From: Planctomycetota bacterium
Lineage (GTDB): Bacteria > Planctomycetota > Planctomycetia > Pirellulales > Thermoguttaceae
Direction: 5' to 3'
Assembly: GCA_013202535.1 (NCBI GenBank)
Contig: JABMRP010000828.1
Span: forward strand, 1 to 5,424
Length of the DNA stretch: 5,424 nucleotides
The notes under the pieces are model-generated. The model was not told the origin of the DNA, searched no databases, and was given only the letters and a program-made list of their open reading frames with translations. The translations under genes and the position numbers were made by a program. Positions 1 through 5,419 of this stretch are shown piece after piece. Every line of letters starts with the position of its first letter. Within the stretch, counting starts at the first letter, position 1.

Positions 1-1889
1 ATGGTCGCGCCGTTCAGGGTCAGATTGCTGAAGCAGGTGACGAAGTTGGACGACAGGATGGTGCCGCCGGGATTGACCGTCACGGCAGGCATCGAAGCGG
101 TATTGAGCCCAAAGGTGTTGTAACCGGCAAGCGCCAGCGTCGCCCCGTTGTTGACGACGACGTCCGGATTGCCGGGCAGCCAGTTCGTGTTGTTGTTGCC
201 GGGAAGTCGCAGAGTGCCCGCATTGACCGTCAGTGCCCCGGTAAAGGTGCTCTTGCCGCTGAGGGACAACGTGCCCGCGCCTGTCTTGGTTAGGCCGCCG
301 CCGCCACCGCCGCCATCGAGCAAGGCCTGGCCCAGGGTCACGTCGTAACCGGCCGTGTCGATAAAGGCGCCGCCGGCCAGGACGTTGACGCCGGTGAGGC
401 CGAACAAACCGCCGCTCGCCGCACCCGCCTTCAACGTGCCTCCGTTGAAGTTGAAGTAGGACGTGCCGCCGGTCCCGAAAGCTCGCGCGGTGGTCAGCGT
501 GCCGCCATTGAGGTTGATTGTGCCGCTGCCGCCGTAGCCCGCCAGATAGACCTTGTCGTTGGGGAAGGCACCGGGCGCCGCGACATTGACTTGGCTGGTG
601 GTGCCGTTGATGTTGAGAACCCCTGTTCCCATGGTTCCGCCGCCGGGTCCGCCGCCGACAAACGTCCGCCCGCCGCCGTTGCCGATGTTCAACACGCCGC
701 CATCGTCGACCGTCACCGTGCCCGTGCCGGTGGCACCGTAGCCCACGCCAAACACACCGTTGGGGTCGTTGCCCATCGTGACGCTGCCGTTGGCGATGTT
801 GAGCGAGCCGCCCGACTGGGTGATCAGGCTGGTGGGATTGTTCAGCGACGCGCCTCCGGTGATGTTCAGCGTGCTCAGATCGCCCAGGGTAATTGCGGTG
901 GGCAAACCGTTGTTGTCCAGCGTCAACGTGTGGCCGCCCGTGCTCTGCACGGTCGTGCTGCTGCCGGCGACAAAGTCCATCGTCCCGACGGTCCGGTCGG
1001 CCGACTGGAGATCGACGACATTGCTGCCGGTTTGCAGACCAAAGGTGACGTACGTTCCGGCGGCATCCGGGACACCGCTGGGAGTCCAGTTGGCCGCGGT
1101 GCCCCAATCAGTGCCGGAGGTGCCGTTCCAGGAACTCAGCGAGGAGAGTTGGACGACGACCTGCAAATTCTTCACGGTATAGCCGGCGGAGTTATACAAG
1201 AAGGTCCAGTCGGCGTCGTTCCCGCCGCCGACACGGTTTCCAATACCCAACCCTGCTTGGTTGGTCCCGCCGCCGTTGAAATGAGTGATGGAGAACAACG
1301 TCTGGCCGGCACCGTAATTGTGGATCTGCATCGTCCCGTGGCCGGTACCGGTGTTGGCTCCGCCGTCGCCAAAGTCAAACGTGCCGCCATTGGCACCGGG
1401 AACACCCCAAGCGTTGCCCCCGTTGTAGTTGCTGGGCCAGAACTCGACGTTGCCGGTGGTGATGCCGGTGCCGGTGACGATGCCCGCGACGTTCGAGGCG
1501 ACGTTCATGTTGCGGACCTGGCCCGGCAGGAGGCCGGCGGCATCGTAGTGATAAAACTCGCCGTTGCCGCTGGTCGGCACGCCGAGCAAGCTCGCATTGG
1601 TGGCGAAGGGGGCGGCATCGAACGACGCGTAAACCCACTGTAACCCAGTACCCTGGTCCAGCTCCAGGTAATAGCCGATCCGCGTAAACGACCCGTTCGC
1701 GATGCTGGCGGCGTTGTTCACCGAGTAAGGCAAGGTGGCGTCGAAATTAGGGTTGTTTGGGATGGGCAGCGTATAGACCAGGCCATAGTCGGCCGCCTCG
1801 GGGACGTTCGTAAACACGTCGGCTCGGGCTGCCTGAAACGCCAACGCTGTCAGCACGACTGCCGCACACCCGAAAGTCCAAGTTCTCAT
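1..1889 (-). CDS. Secreted autotransporter-associated beta-strand repeat protein, 3' end outside window
   Basis: Reading leftward from ATG at 1889, the frame is open for 629 codons to the window edge, so the C-terminus is missing. The start is supported by a GGAG Shine-Dalgarno (1899-1902) 9 nt upstream. Residues 1-23 form a signal peptide (MRTWTF, hydrophobic core, A-R-A cleavage site before D24). Residues 24-250 are a beta-rich domain with GYYLELD (from 72), TMQIHN (186-191), LGIGN (214-218) and ADWTF (226-230). From memory, a similar domain occurs in planctomycete proteins annotated as sialate O-acetylesterases. A Trp-spaced module (W254, W262, W268) follows, then Gly/Asn/Thr-rich sequence, a seven-Gly run (526-532) and a canonical repeat (533-562, LTKTGAGTLSLSG...LTVNAGTLRL). 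The protein is probably exported and surface-attached; ligand and enzymatic activity are unknown. Relatives often end in a PEP-CTERM or other sorting signal, which cannot be checked here. Confidence 0.9.
   Translation of the reverse strand, partial: MRTWTFGCAAVVLTALAFQAARADVFTNVPEAADYGLVYTLPIPNNPNFDATLPYSVNNAASIANGSFTRIGYYLELDQGTGLQWVYASFDAAPFATNASLLGVPTSGNGEFYHYDAAGLLPGQVRNMNVASNVAGIVTGTGITTGNVEFWPSNYNGGNAWGVPGANGGTFDFGDGGANTGTGHGTMQIHNYGAGQTLFSITHFNGGGTNQAGLGIGNRVGGGNDADWTFLYNSAGYTVKNLQVVVQLSSLSSWNGTSGTDWGTAANWTPSGVPDAAGTYVTFGLQTGSNVVDLQSADRTVGTMDFVAGSSTTVQSTGGHTLTLDNNGLPTAITLGDLSTLNITGGASLNNPTSLITQSGGSLNIANGSVTMGNDPNGVFGVGYGATGTGTVTVDDGGVLNIGNGGGRTFVGGGPGGGTMGTGVLNINGTTSQVNVAAPGAFPNDKVYLAGYGGSGTINLNGGTLTTARAFGTGGTSYFNFNGGTLKAGAASGGLFGLTGVNVLAGGAFIDTAGYDVTLGQALLDGGGGGGGLTKTGAGTLSLSGKSTFTGALTVNAGTLRLPGNNNTNWLPGNPDVVVNNGATLALAGYNTFGLNTASMPAVTVNPGGTILSSNFVTCFSNLTLNGAT
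294..314 (-). repeat. Poly-glycine codon run inside the beta-strand repeat protein
   Basis: Seven consecutive glycine codons (mostly GGC) encode residues 526-532, immediately before the recognisable beta-strand repeat that begins L533-T-K-T-G. It probably acts as a flexible hinge between the upstream Gly-rich region and the repeat. A run of near-identical codons is also prone to slippage. Confidence 0.7.
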
Positions 1890-1896
1890 AGCCGAG

Positions 1897-1902
1897 TTCT
1901 CC
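1897..1902 (-). promoter_or_regulatory. Ribosome binding site of the beta-strand repeat gene
   Basis: Minus-strand GGAGAA lies with its core GGAG 9 nt upstream of ATG 1889. It directly abuts the U-tract of the upstream hairpin, so hairpin or U-tract function and ribosome access are physically linked. It fixes the start codon choice. Confidence 0.7.
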
Positions 1903-1930
1903 AAAAAAAGAAACCGAGGGGCACCCTCGG
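1903..1930 (-). terminator. Terminator-like hairpin plus U-tract in the leader of the beta-strand repeat gene
   Basis: On the minus strand CCGAGGG and CCCTCGG form a perfect 7-bp stem (1924-1930 with 1914-1920) around a 3-nt loop. The RNA then runs UUUCUUUUUUU before the ribosome binding site. This is the shape of an intrinsic terminator, but it sits inside the predicted 5' leader of the downstream gene. It could be a conditional attenuator, a terminator insulating against upstream leftward transcription, or a stabilising leader hairpin. Confidence 0.6.
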
Positions 1931-2014
1931 ATGCAAACAATCTGCCCTTATGCTCCGCCGGTAGTCGTTCAAGGCCCGGCCACGCCGGCAACCTACCCAA
2001 AGACCGTAACCCCG

Positions 2015-2043
2015 ATTGTCGCTGCAAATCATGAGGATTGCAA
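2015..2043 (-). promoter_or_regulatory. Candidate sigma-70 promoter for the beta-strand repeat gene
   Basis: Minus-strand TTGCAA (2043-2038) and GACAAT (2020-2015) are separated by 17 bp, each matching the consensus at 4 of 6 positions. The predicted start near 2008 would give a leader of about 119 nt. That leader holds a CCGGC-GTG-GCCGG stem-loop and the terminator-like hairpin in front of the ribosome binding site. Confidence 0.45.
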
Positions 2044-2071
2044 GCGCTTTCCGCCCCCCAAAGAAATCCAT

Positions 2072-2158
2072 GAATTCCTGGAAAGCTGGCCAGAAATTCC
2101 TTTCTGGTGTGAAAGGCCTGGCCCGGGGAGGCTTTTCGAAAGGGGGATTGCCCCAATC
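2072..2158. repeat. Tandem chain of stem-loops
   Basis: Four stems can be drawn in 87 bp. 2072-2081 pairs with 2090-2099 (10 bp, one mismatch, 8-nt loop). 2090-2096 pairs with 2101-2107 (CCAGAAA/TTTCTGG, 7 bp perfect, 4-nt loop) and competes with the first. 2111-2119 pairs with 2129-2137 (9 bp, one G-T wobble). 2146-2150 pairs with 2154-2158 (5 bp, 3-nt loop). CTGGCCAG (2086-2093) is also a self-palindrome. No T-tract makes any of them a clear terminator, and the function is unknown. Confidence 0.5.
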
Positions 2159-2256
2159 AAGCGGCGCTGTCGGTTCCACCGCTGGTCTTGCGTCAAAGCA
2201 CGGTATGCCGTAGCGGTTCGGTAACGTAACCTGAAACACGAATGTCGCATTTGGGA

Positions 2257-2286
2257 GCCGCGTTTTCCAACGACCGAAGACGCGGC
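2257..2286 (+). repeat. 11-bp inverted repeat / hairpin
   Basis: GCCGCGTTTTC (2257-2267) pairs with GAAGACGCGGC (2276-2286), 11 bp with one G-T wobble and an 8-nt loop. The wobble pairs only in the plus-strand RNA and is an A-C mismatch in the minus-strand RNA. No T-tract follows on either strand, so it is not an obvious terminator. Confidence 0.5.
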
Positions 2287-2288
2287 CT

Positions 2289-2428
2289 CTCAAATGCTGC
2301 GCGCTAATGGGCTCAAATCCAACTCAAACCGGCCACCCAATCGGTCCAGCCGCCCTTCCCGCAACGACCATCCCACCTCAACCGTCCACGCTCCCCCCTC
2401 CCACGCCGCAGCACTTCGTCCAAGAGGC
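2289..2428. other. Intergenic sequence, nothing recognisable
   Basis: A pyrimidine-rich plus strand (2330-2405, many CCC and TCC runs) with no recognisable domain, RNA or repeat. It lies just beyond the C-terminal end of the integrase fossil and may be degraded DNA from the same lost element. Confidence 0.4.
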
Positions 2429-2578
2429 TTTTATCATCGGCTTCGCGATGAGAAAAGCCTTTTCTATTTGTGCCCGCTCTTTGGGAAGCGTGTAGACGTT
2501 GCTGGTCAGTTTCGGATCGCTGTGTCGGGCCAACTTCTGGGCGGTCGTCAACGCAACTCCAGCCTTGGCCATTGAGCC
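2429..2578 (-). pseudogene. Tyrosine recombinase (integrase) C-terminal fragment
   Basis: The minus strand from about 2572 translates as MAKAGVALTTAQKLARHSD followed by PKLTSNVYT. This is the typical end of a phage/XerC-type tyrosine recombinase: a helix with AQ.L.RHSD, then the catalytic tyrosine (codon 2494-2492). Only about 45 residues are recognisable. The upstream R, K and H-x-x-R catalytic elements are absent, and the same frame runs upstream into the tRNA terminator hairpin. The fragment is therefore a decayed remnant, not a working enzyme. Its position about 115 bp downstream of the tRNA-Gln 3' end fits a lost element that integrated at the tRNA. The frame continues leftward to a stop at 2378, but homology beyond about 2429 is not evident. 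Confidence 0.7.
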
Positions 2579-2650
2579 GGTCCCCGACGACTGATGCGTT
2601 GAACGTCGTCGGTGCCCCCATAGTCGTCCGGCATGACTCCGGCTCAGTCC

Positions 2651-2680
2651 ATAAAGAAACCCCTTGCAGTACAAGGGGTT
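2651..2680 (-). terminator. Rho-independent terminator of tRNA-Gln
   Basis: On the minus strand AACCCCTTG and CAAGGGGTT form a perfect 9-bp stem (2680-2672 with 2666-2658) around the 5-nt loop TACTG. The stem's 3' end runs into a U-rich tail (TTTCTTTAT including the last stem pairs). It begins 9 nt after the tRNA 3' end, so it should end the tRNA transcript. Confidence 0.85.
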
Positions 2681-2688
2681 ACGATGAG

Positions 2689-2759
2689 TTGGGGAACTAG
2701 GATTTGAACCTAGACTAACTGATTCAGAGTCAGTCGTGCTACCGTTACACTATTCCCCA
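2689..2759 (-). tRNA. tRNA-Gln (anticodon CTG)
   Basis: A complete 71-nt cloverleaf folds on the minus strand. The acceptor stem TGGGGAA pairs with TTCCCCA. The D arm is GTG...CAC. The anticodon stem ACTGA/TCAGT closes the loop CTCTGAA, giving anticodon CTG, which reads glutamine codon CAG. The T arm is CTAGG-TTCAAAT-CCTAG. The discriminator is A at 2689, and no CCA is encoded in the DNA, so the tail must be added enzymatically. A candidate promoter lies about 50 bp upstream and a strong terminator just downstream, so it appears to be a single-gene transcript. Confidence 0.96.
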
Positions 2760-2817
2760 TTGGTGGTGTGGTTTGAGGGGCGCCGCCGTCGTTTGCCGTT
2801 GATGGCGACTTCTAAAC

Positions 2818-2844
2818 ATTAGAAGGGAAAACCGGCCGCGTCAA
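2818..2844 (-). promoter_or_regulatory. Candidate promoter of tRNA-Gln
   Basis: Minus-strand TTGACG (2844-2839) matches the -35 consensus at 5 of 6 positions. TCTAAT (2823-2818, 5 of 6) lies 15 bp downstream; the alternative TAATGT (2821-2816) has the ideal 17-bp spacing but a weaker match. The predicted start near 2811 lies about 50 nt before the mature tRNA 5' end. Confidence 0.5.
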
Positions 2845-2863
2845 GGGCAGCCGGATCGGGTGG

Positions 2864-2893
2864 TTGACGGCCACTCGTCGGCGAAACTAGAAT
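2864..2893 (+). promoter_or_regulatory. Candidate sigma-70 promoter of the FHA-GAF-phosphatase gene
   Basis: TTGACG (2864-2869) and TAGAAT (2888-2893) each match the consensus at 5 of 6 positions and are 18 bp apart. The predicted start near 2900 leaves a leader of about 94 nt. The -35 is arranged back to back with the tRNA -35 (CGTCAA at 2839-2844), making a compact divergent promoter pair. Confidence 0.6.
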
Positions 2894-2903
2894 CGAACTG
2901 TGC

Positions 2904-2954
2904 GTGGTAGCCGGCTGAGCCGGCATCCGCGGACGACCACCGGCGCGTAGCCGG
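2904..2954 (+). promoter_or_regulatory. Structured 5' leader of the phosphatase gene
   Basis: GTGGT (2904-2908) and ACCAC (2936-2940) can close a branched fold. It contains the hairpin GCCGGC-TGA-GCCGGC (2910-2924) and the palindrome TCCGCGGA (2926-2933). Alternatively CCGGC (2940-2944) can pair with GCCGG (2950-2954). In GC-rich DNA such stems are frequent by chance, so a regulatory role is only a possibility. Confidence 0.3.
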
Positions 2955-2993
2955 TCGGGAAGACTGTTTCCATCGTCACCGTTGGGGGGTATC

Positions 2994-4685
2994 GTGGCTG
3001 TTCTTCGTGCGATCAAAGGGCTGCAACCAGGGCAGATCGTCCCCTTAGAGGAGGGCCGGACCGTCCTCGGCAGGCATCCCGAATGCGATGTCGTTCTGGA
3101 AGTCGGGGCGGTCAGCCGGCAGCACGCCCGGATCGTGGTGATCGACGGCAAGTTCTACGTCGAAGACCTCCACAGCCGCAACGGGACCTTTCTCAACGGT
3201 GAGGAGGTGACCCAGCAACACCTGTTGGCCGAGAACGATCACCTGAAGATCTGCGATTTGGAGTTCGCCTTCCACCACCAACTGCCCACCGCGTCGGTCA
3301 CCAACGACGATGCCACCGTGACCCGGGTGCTTGAGCCGACGGCCATGATGGTCGACGACGAACGGCCTTCGACCGGCTCGACGATCATGTCGAAGATCGA
3401 CGTCTCGTCGGCCGACCTTCGGCTTGCGGCCAACGCCGAGGTGAAGCTCAAAGCGCTGATCGAGATCGGCCAAAGTCTGGGCAACGCGCTGGGGCTTTCT
3501 CAAGTCTTGCCAAAGCTGCTGGACTGCCTCTTTACGATCTTCCTCCAGGCCGACCGCGGCTTCGTCGTGCTGGCCGAGCCGAACTCCGGCAAGCTGATCC
3601 CCAAGGCGGTCAAGTACCGTCGCGAGGAAAGCGGCCAGGTGATGCGGATCAGCCGCACGATCGTCAATAACGTGATGGAGACGAAGCAAGCGACCCTCTC
3701 GGCAGACGCCACCTCGGACGCCCGCTTCGACATGGCCGAGAGCATCGTCGATTTCCATATCCGCTCGATGATGTGTGCCCCGCTGATCGACAGCGCCGGC
3801 AACGCGCTGGGCGTGATCCAGATCGACACGGTCAACGCCCGAAACCGGTTCAACGAGGAGGATCTGGAGGTTCTGGCCAGCGTGGCGTGCCAGGCGGCTT
3901 ATGCGGTGGAGAACGCCCGGCTTCACGAAGCGGCGCTGAAGGACCAGTCGATGGCCCGCGACCTCAAGCTGGCCCATCAGGTGCAGCGGGGTTTTCTGCC
4001 GGACCGGGCACCGAGCATCGATCGGTACGAGTTCTTCGACTTCTACGAGCCGGCCAATCAGGTGGGCGGAGACTACTACGACTACGTGTTGCTGCCCGAC
4101 GGAAAGCTGGGCATTCTGGTGGCCGACGTGGCGGGCAAAGGCGTCTCGGCGGCGCTGCTGATGGCCAAGCTGTCGGCCCAGACCCGCTATTGCCTGGTCA
4201 CCGAGCCGACGCCGGCCGCCGCGCTGAACCGGCTCAACGCGCTGTTTGCCGAGAGCGGGTTCGAGGATCGGTTCGTCACCCTGGTACTGGCCGTGCTCGA
4301 CCCGATCCGCCACGAGGTGACGCTGGCCAACGCCGGCCACATGCTGCCGCTCTTGCGCAGCAACAGCGGCGTGGTCCGGGAGATCGCCGACGAGATCACG
4401 TACGTTCCCTTGGGAGTCGATTTCGACGCCCAATATCAACAGACCACCGTGTCGCTGTTGCCGGGCGAATCGCTGACCTTCTACACCGACGGCGTCACCG
4501 ACGCGATGAACGCCACCGACGAACTCTACGGTTCGCAGCGGCTGCTGGGCCAATTGACGAGCCCGGTCGAGGGCGTCTCGAATCTCGGCCGCCGCATCCT
4601 CGACAACGTCCGCCAGTTCGTCGGCGCCCGCTCGCAGAACGACGACATGTGCCTGATGTGCTTCGGACGCACCACCGCGGCGTGA
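2994..4685 (+). CDS. FHA-GAF-PP2C (SpoIIE-type) serine/threonine phosphatase
   Basis: This 563-residue cytoplasmic signalling protein (no signal peptide or membrane segment) appears intact. The FHA domain (about 1-93) keeps phospho-threonine-binding residues G26-R27, S41-R-x-H44, N63-G-T and N68-G. A Thr/Asp-rich linker (95-140) precedes a GAF sensor domain (about 150-309) and a helical connector. The SpoIIE/PP2C domain (about 325-560) has QVQRGFLP (329-336), GGDYYDY (358-364), ADVAGKG (377-383), NAGHMLP (446-452), FYTDGVTDAMN (496-506) and NDDM (549-552). The metal-binding aspartates D360, D378, D499 and D550/D551 are all present, so it should be active. Family knowledge suggests a role in Ser/Thr phosphorylation or sigma-factor partner switching; no partner gene is visible. 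I chose GTG 2994, preceded by GGGGGG (2984-2989). TTG at 2982 would add four residues but has no ribosome binding site. No strong terminator follows. Confidence 0.95.
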   Translation: MAVLRAIKGLQPGQIVPLEEGRTVLGRHPECDVVLEVGAVSRQHARIVVIDGKFYVEDLHSRNGTFLNGEEVTQQHLLAENDHLKICDLEFAFHHQLPTASVTNDDATVTRVLEPTAMMVDDERPSTGSTIMSKIDVSSADLRLAANAEVKLKALIEIGQSLGNALGLSQVLPKLLDCLFTIFLQADRGFVVLAEPNSGKLIPKAVKYRREESGQVMRISRTIVNNVMETKQATLSADATSDARFDMAESIVDFHIRSMMCAPLIDSAGNALGVIQIDTVNARNRFNEEDLEVLASVACQAAYAVENARLHEAALKDQSMARDLKLAHQVQRGFLPDRAPSIDRYEFFDFYEPANQVGGDYYDYVLLPDGKLGILVADVAGKGVSAALLMAKLSAQTRYCLVTEPTPAAALNRLNALFAESGFEDRFVTLVLAVLDPIRHEVTLANAGHMLPLLRSNSGVVREIADEITYVPLGVDFDAQYQQTTVSLLPGESLTFYTDGVTDAMNATDELYGSQRLLGQLTSPVEGVSNLGRRILDNVRQFVGARSQNDDMCLMCFGRTTAA

Positions 4686-4972
4686 TCGGGGTTTTCCCGT
4701 CGGGGCGGTTGGGCCGTGGCAGGGCGTTGTTGACCACCGGGAAGGTCCTCTCCGGGGAGAAAATGGCGAAGCTAGCCCGGCCGGCGTTTTTTGGTCAACT
4801 TTGGCCGTTCGACGGGAACCCGTAAGTGACTTCGTCGCCATGGGTTACGGAGAATTCTGCCGGGTTACTCGTGGACCTACTGCGTGAGGGGTGGACAACA
4901 ATCGCGGGCGATTTGGCGTAAGTGGTTGTCCGGCGGCGGCTTACGATAATGTCAATAGATCACGTCACAAAT

Positions 4973-5020
4973 CGGTTTTTGGCCCAAACCCCCCCGAAAA
5001 CCGTCCAAAAACACCCCCCT
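4973..5020. repeat. Alternative stem-loops with homopolymeric C-runs
   Basis: CGGTTTT (4973-4979) can pair with AAAACCG (4997-5003). The overlapping GTTTTTGG (4975-4982) can instead pair with CCAAAAAC (5005-5012). The two folds exclude each other. Runs of seven C (4989-4995) and six C (5014-5019) give long G-runs on the minus strand. Function unknown. Confidence 0.4.
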
Positions 5021-5126
5021 GCCGGGTGATTAACGTTGGAAAAGCGCGTCATAAACACCTCGATTCGCTCTCCGCGGCATGGCCGAGGCGCGGGCGTCCG
5101 TGGGCCAACAACTCGGCGCGTTTCCC

Positions 5127-5161
5127 CCCTCGCTCGCCGGGAGAGGGTCCGGGGGTGAGGG
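5127..5161. repeat. Dispersed GC-rich palindromic repeat (LTPGPSPGERG type)
   Basis: CCCTCGCTC (5127-5135) pairs with GGGTGAGGG (5153-5161) over 9 bp if two G-T wobbles are allowed, around CGGGAGAGGG. Its minus-strand translation is LTPGPSPGERG and its plus-strand translation is SPGEGPGVRA. I remember such spurious peptides as widespread products of an intergenic repeat in planctomycetes and other high-GC bacteria. It is very unlikely to be coding. Confidence 0.55.
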
Positions 5162-5209
5162 CCGTCAAATCGCTCGCTCCCCCGCGGTCCCATCGCCGCA
5201 TGAACCGTC

Positions 5210-5237
5210 TTGCCAAGGACGCCATTTGGGCTACAAT
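5210..5237 (+). promoter_or_regulatory. Strong candidate promoter pointing to the right edge
   Basis: TTGCCA (5210-5215) and TACAAT (5232-5237), each 5 of 6 to consensus, are 16 bp apart, with a GGGC just before the -10. The predicted start near 5244 would send transcription through the nested palindrome. No gene begins in the 180 bp that remain, so the target is either a gene beyond the window or the palindrome RNA itself. Confidence 0.55.
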
Positions 5238-5276
5238 CGCAGTTACCCGTGTGGGGGTGATCCACTGACCCATTGC

Positions 5277-5419
5277 CTAATCCGGATTATTCACGGCCCA
5301 AGGAATATGGCGACAGAGTGTATCATGGTAACCCGAAGCGTAAGCGAGGCGAACTCGTTTGTCGGCCCTCGCTTACGCTTCGGGTTACCATCGGCCCGTG
5401 AATAATCCAGGCTAATCCG
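5277..5419. repeat. Nested palindromic element with flanking direct repeats
   Basis: The inner arms 5325-5349 and 5367-5391 are 25-nt perfect inverted repeats (beginning ATGGTAACCCGAAGCG) around a 17-nt loop. The outer arms GGATTATTCACGG (5284-5296) and CCGTGAATAATCC (5396-5408) are 13-nt perfect inverted repeats. CTAATCCG occurs directly repeated at 5277-5284 and 5412-5419, just outside or at the ends. The left end is also palindromic (TAATCCGGATTA, 5278-5289). The inner arm translates as VTRSVSEA, a spurious peptide I remember from a repeat common in planctomycete genomes. The whole may be a REP-pair or MITE-like non-autonomous element; no transposase is present. Confidence 0.8.

Larger units (their letters stand above)
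2044..2288. other. Stem-loop-rich intergenic stretch, no gene
   Basis: No credible gene is seen here. Several short open frames exist on both strands, but they have no ribosome binding site and lack recognisable domains. The stretch contains a chain of stem-loops at 2072-2158 and an isolated 11-bp hairpin at 2257-2286, described separately. The minus-strand reading around 2115-2160 gives a peptide like NPPFEK, a translation I remember as typical of a dispersed palindromic intergenic repeat (core like CCCCCTTTCGAAAAG). This suggests repeat-derived, non-coding DNA. Confidence 0.5.
4686..5209. other. Intergenic region, repeat-bearing, no supported gene
   Basis: The open frames here lack a ribosome binding site and any recognisable domain, so I call no gene. 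A T6 run at 4789-4794 follows GC-rich CCGGCCGGCG (4779-4788) and might help end the phosphatase transcript, but no loop-bearing stem of more than about 4 bp can be drawn. CCGTAA and TTACGG around 4821-4850 form a weak 6-bp inverted repeat. The C-rich stem-loop patch and the dispersed repeat inside this stretch are listed separately. Confidence 0.55.

Noticed and set aside
591..1643. Plus-strand open frame of 350 codons
   Set aside because: It is the exact antisense frame of the beta-strand-repeat gene, whose signal peptide and repeats are clear. The plus-strand product has no recognisable domain.
1886..2293. Minus-strand open frame of 135 codons upstream of the beta-strand-repeat gene
   Set aside because: It overlaps the predicted promoter, leader hairpin and ribosome binding site of the next gene, and part of it reads like a translated intergenic repeat (NPPFEK). 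No domain seen.
3773..4825. Plus-strand open frame of 350 codons overlapping the phosphatase in another frame
   Set aside because: It is an out-of-frame shadow rich in R, G, P and A, without motifs or a ribosome binding site.
3045..4841. Long minus-strand open frame (598 codons) opposite the phosphatase gene
   Set aside because: It is antisense to a gene with complete, recognisable domains. Its own translation is a low-complexity R/G/V/H-rich series with no known motif, a usual by-product of high-GC codon use.
4905..4960. Promoter around GATAAT (4945-4950)
   Set aside because: The -10 is fair, but the only -35-like word (TTGTCC) is 13 bp away and nothing fits at 16-18 bp.
4891..5268. Plus-strand open frame of 125 codons after the phosphatase
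   Set aside because: It runs through the C-run stem-loops and the LTPGPSPGERG-type repeat, and has no domain or convincing ribosome binding site.
5325..5391. The 25-bp palindrome as a rho-independent terminator
   Set aside because: The arms are much longer than usual, and no T-tract follows on either strand, so a repeat element is the better reading.
5079..5405. Plus-strand open frame of 108 codons ending in the palindrome
   Set aside because: Much of its sequence is the two repeats, and VTRSVSEA is a known type of spurious repeat translation. It is not a gene.
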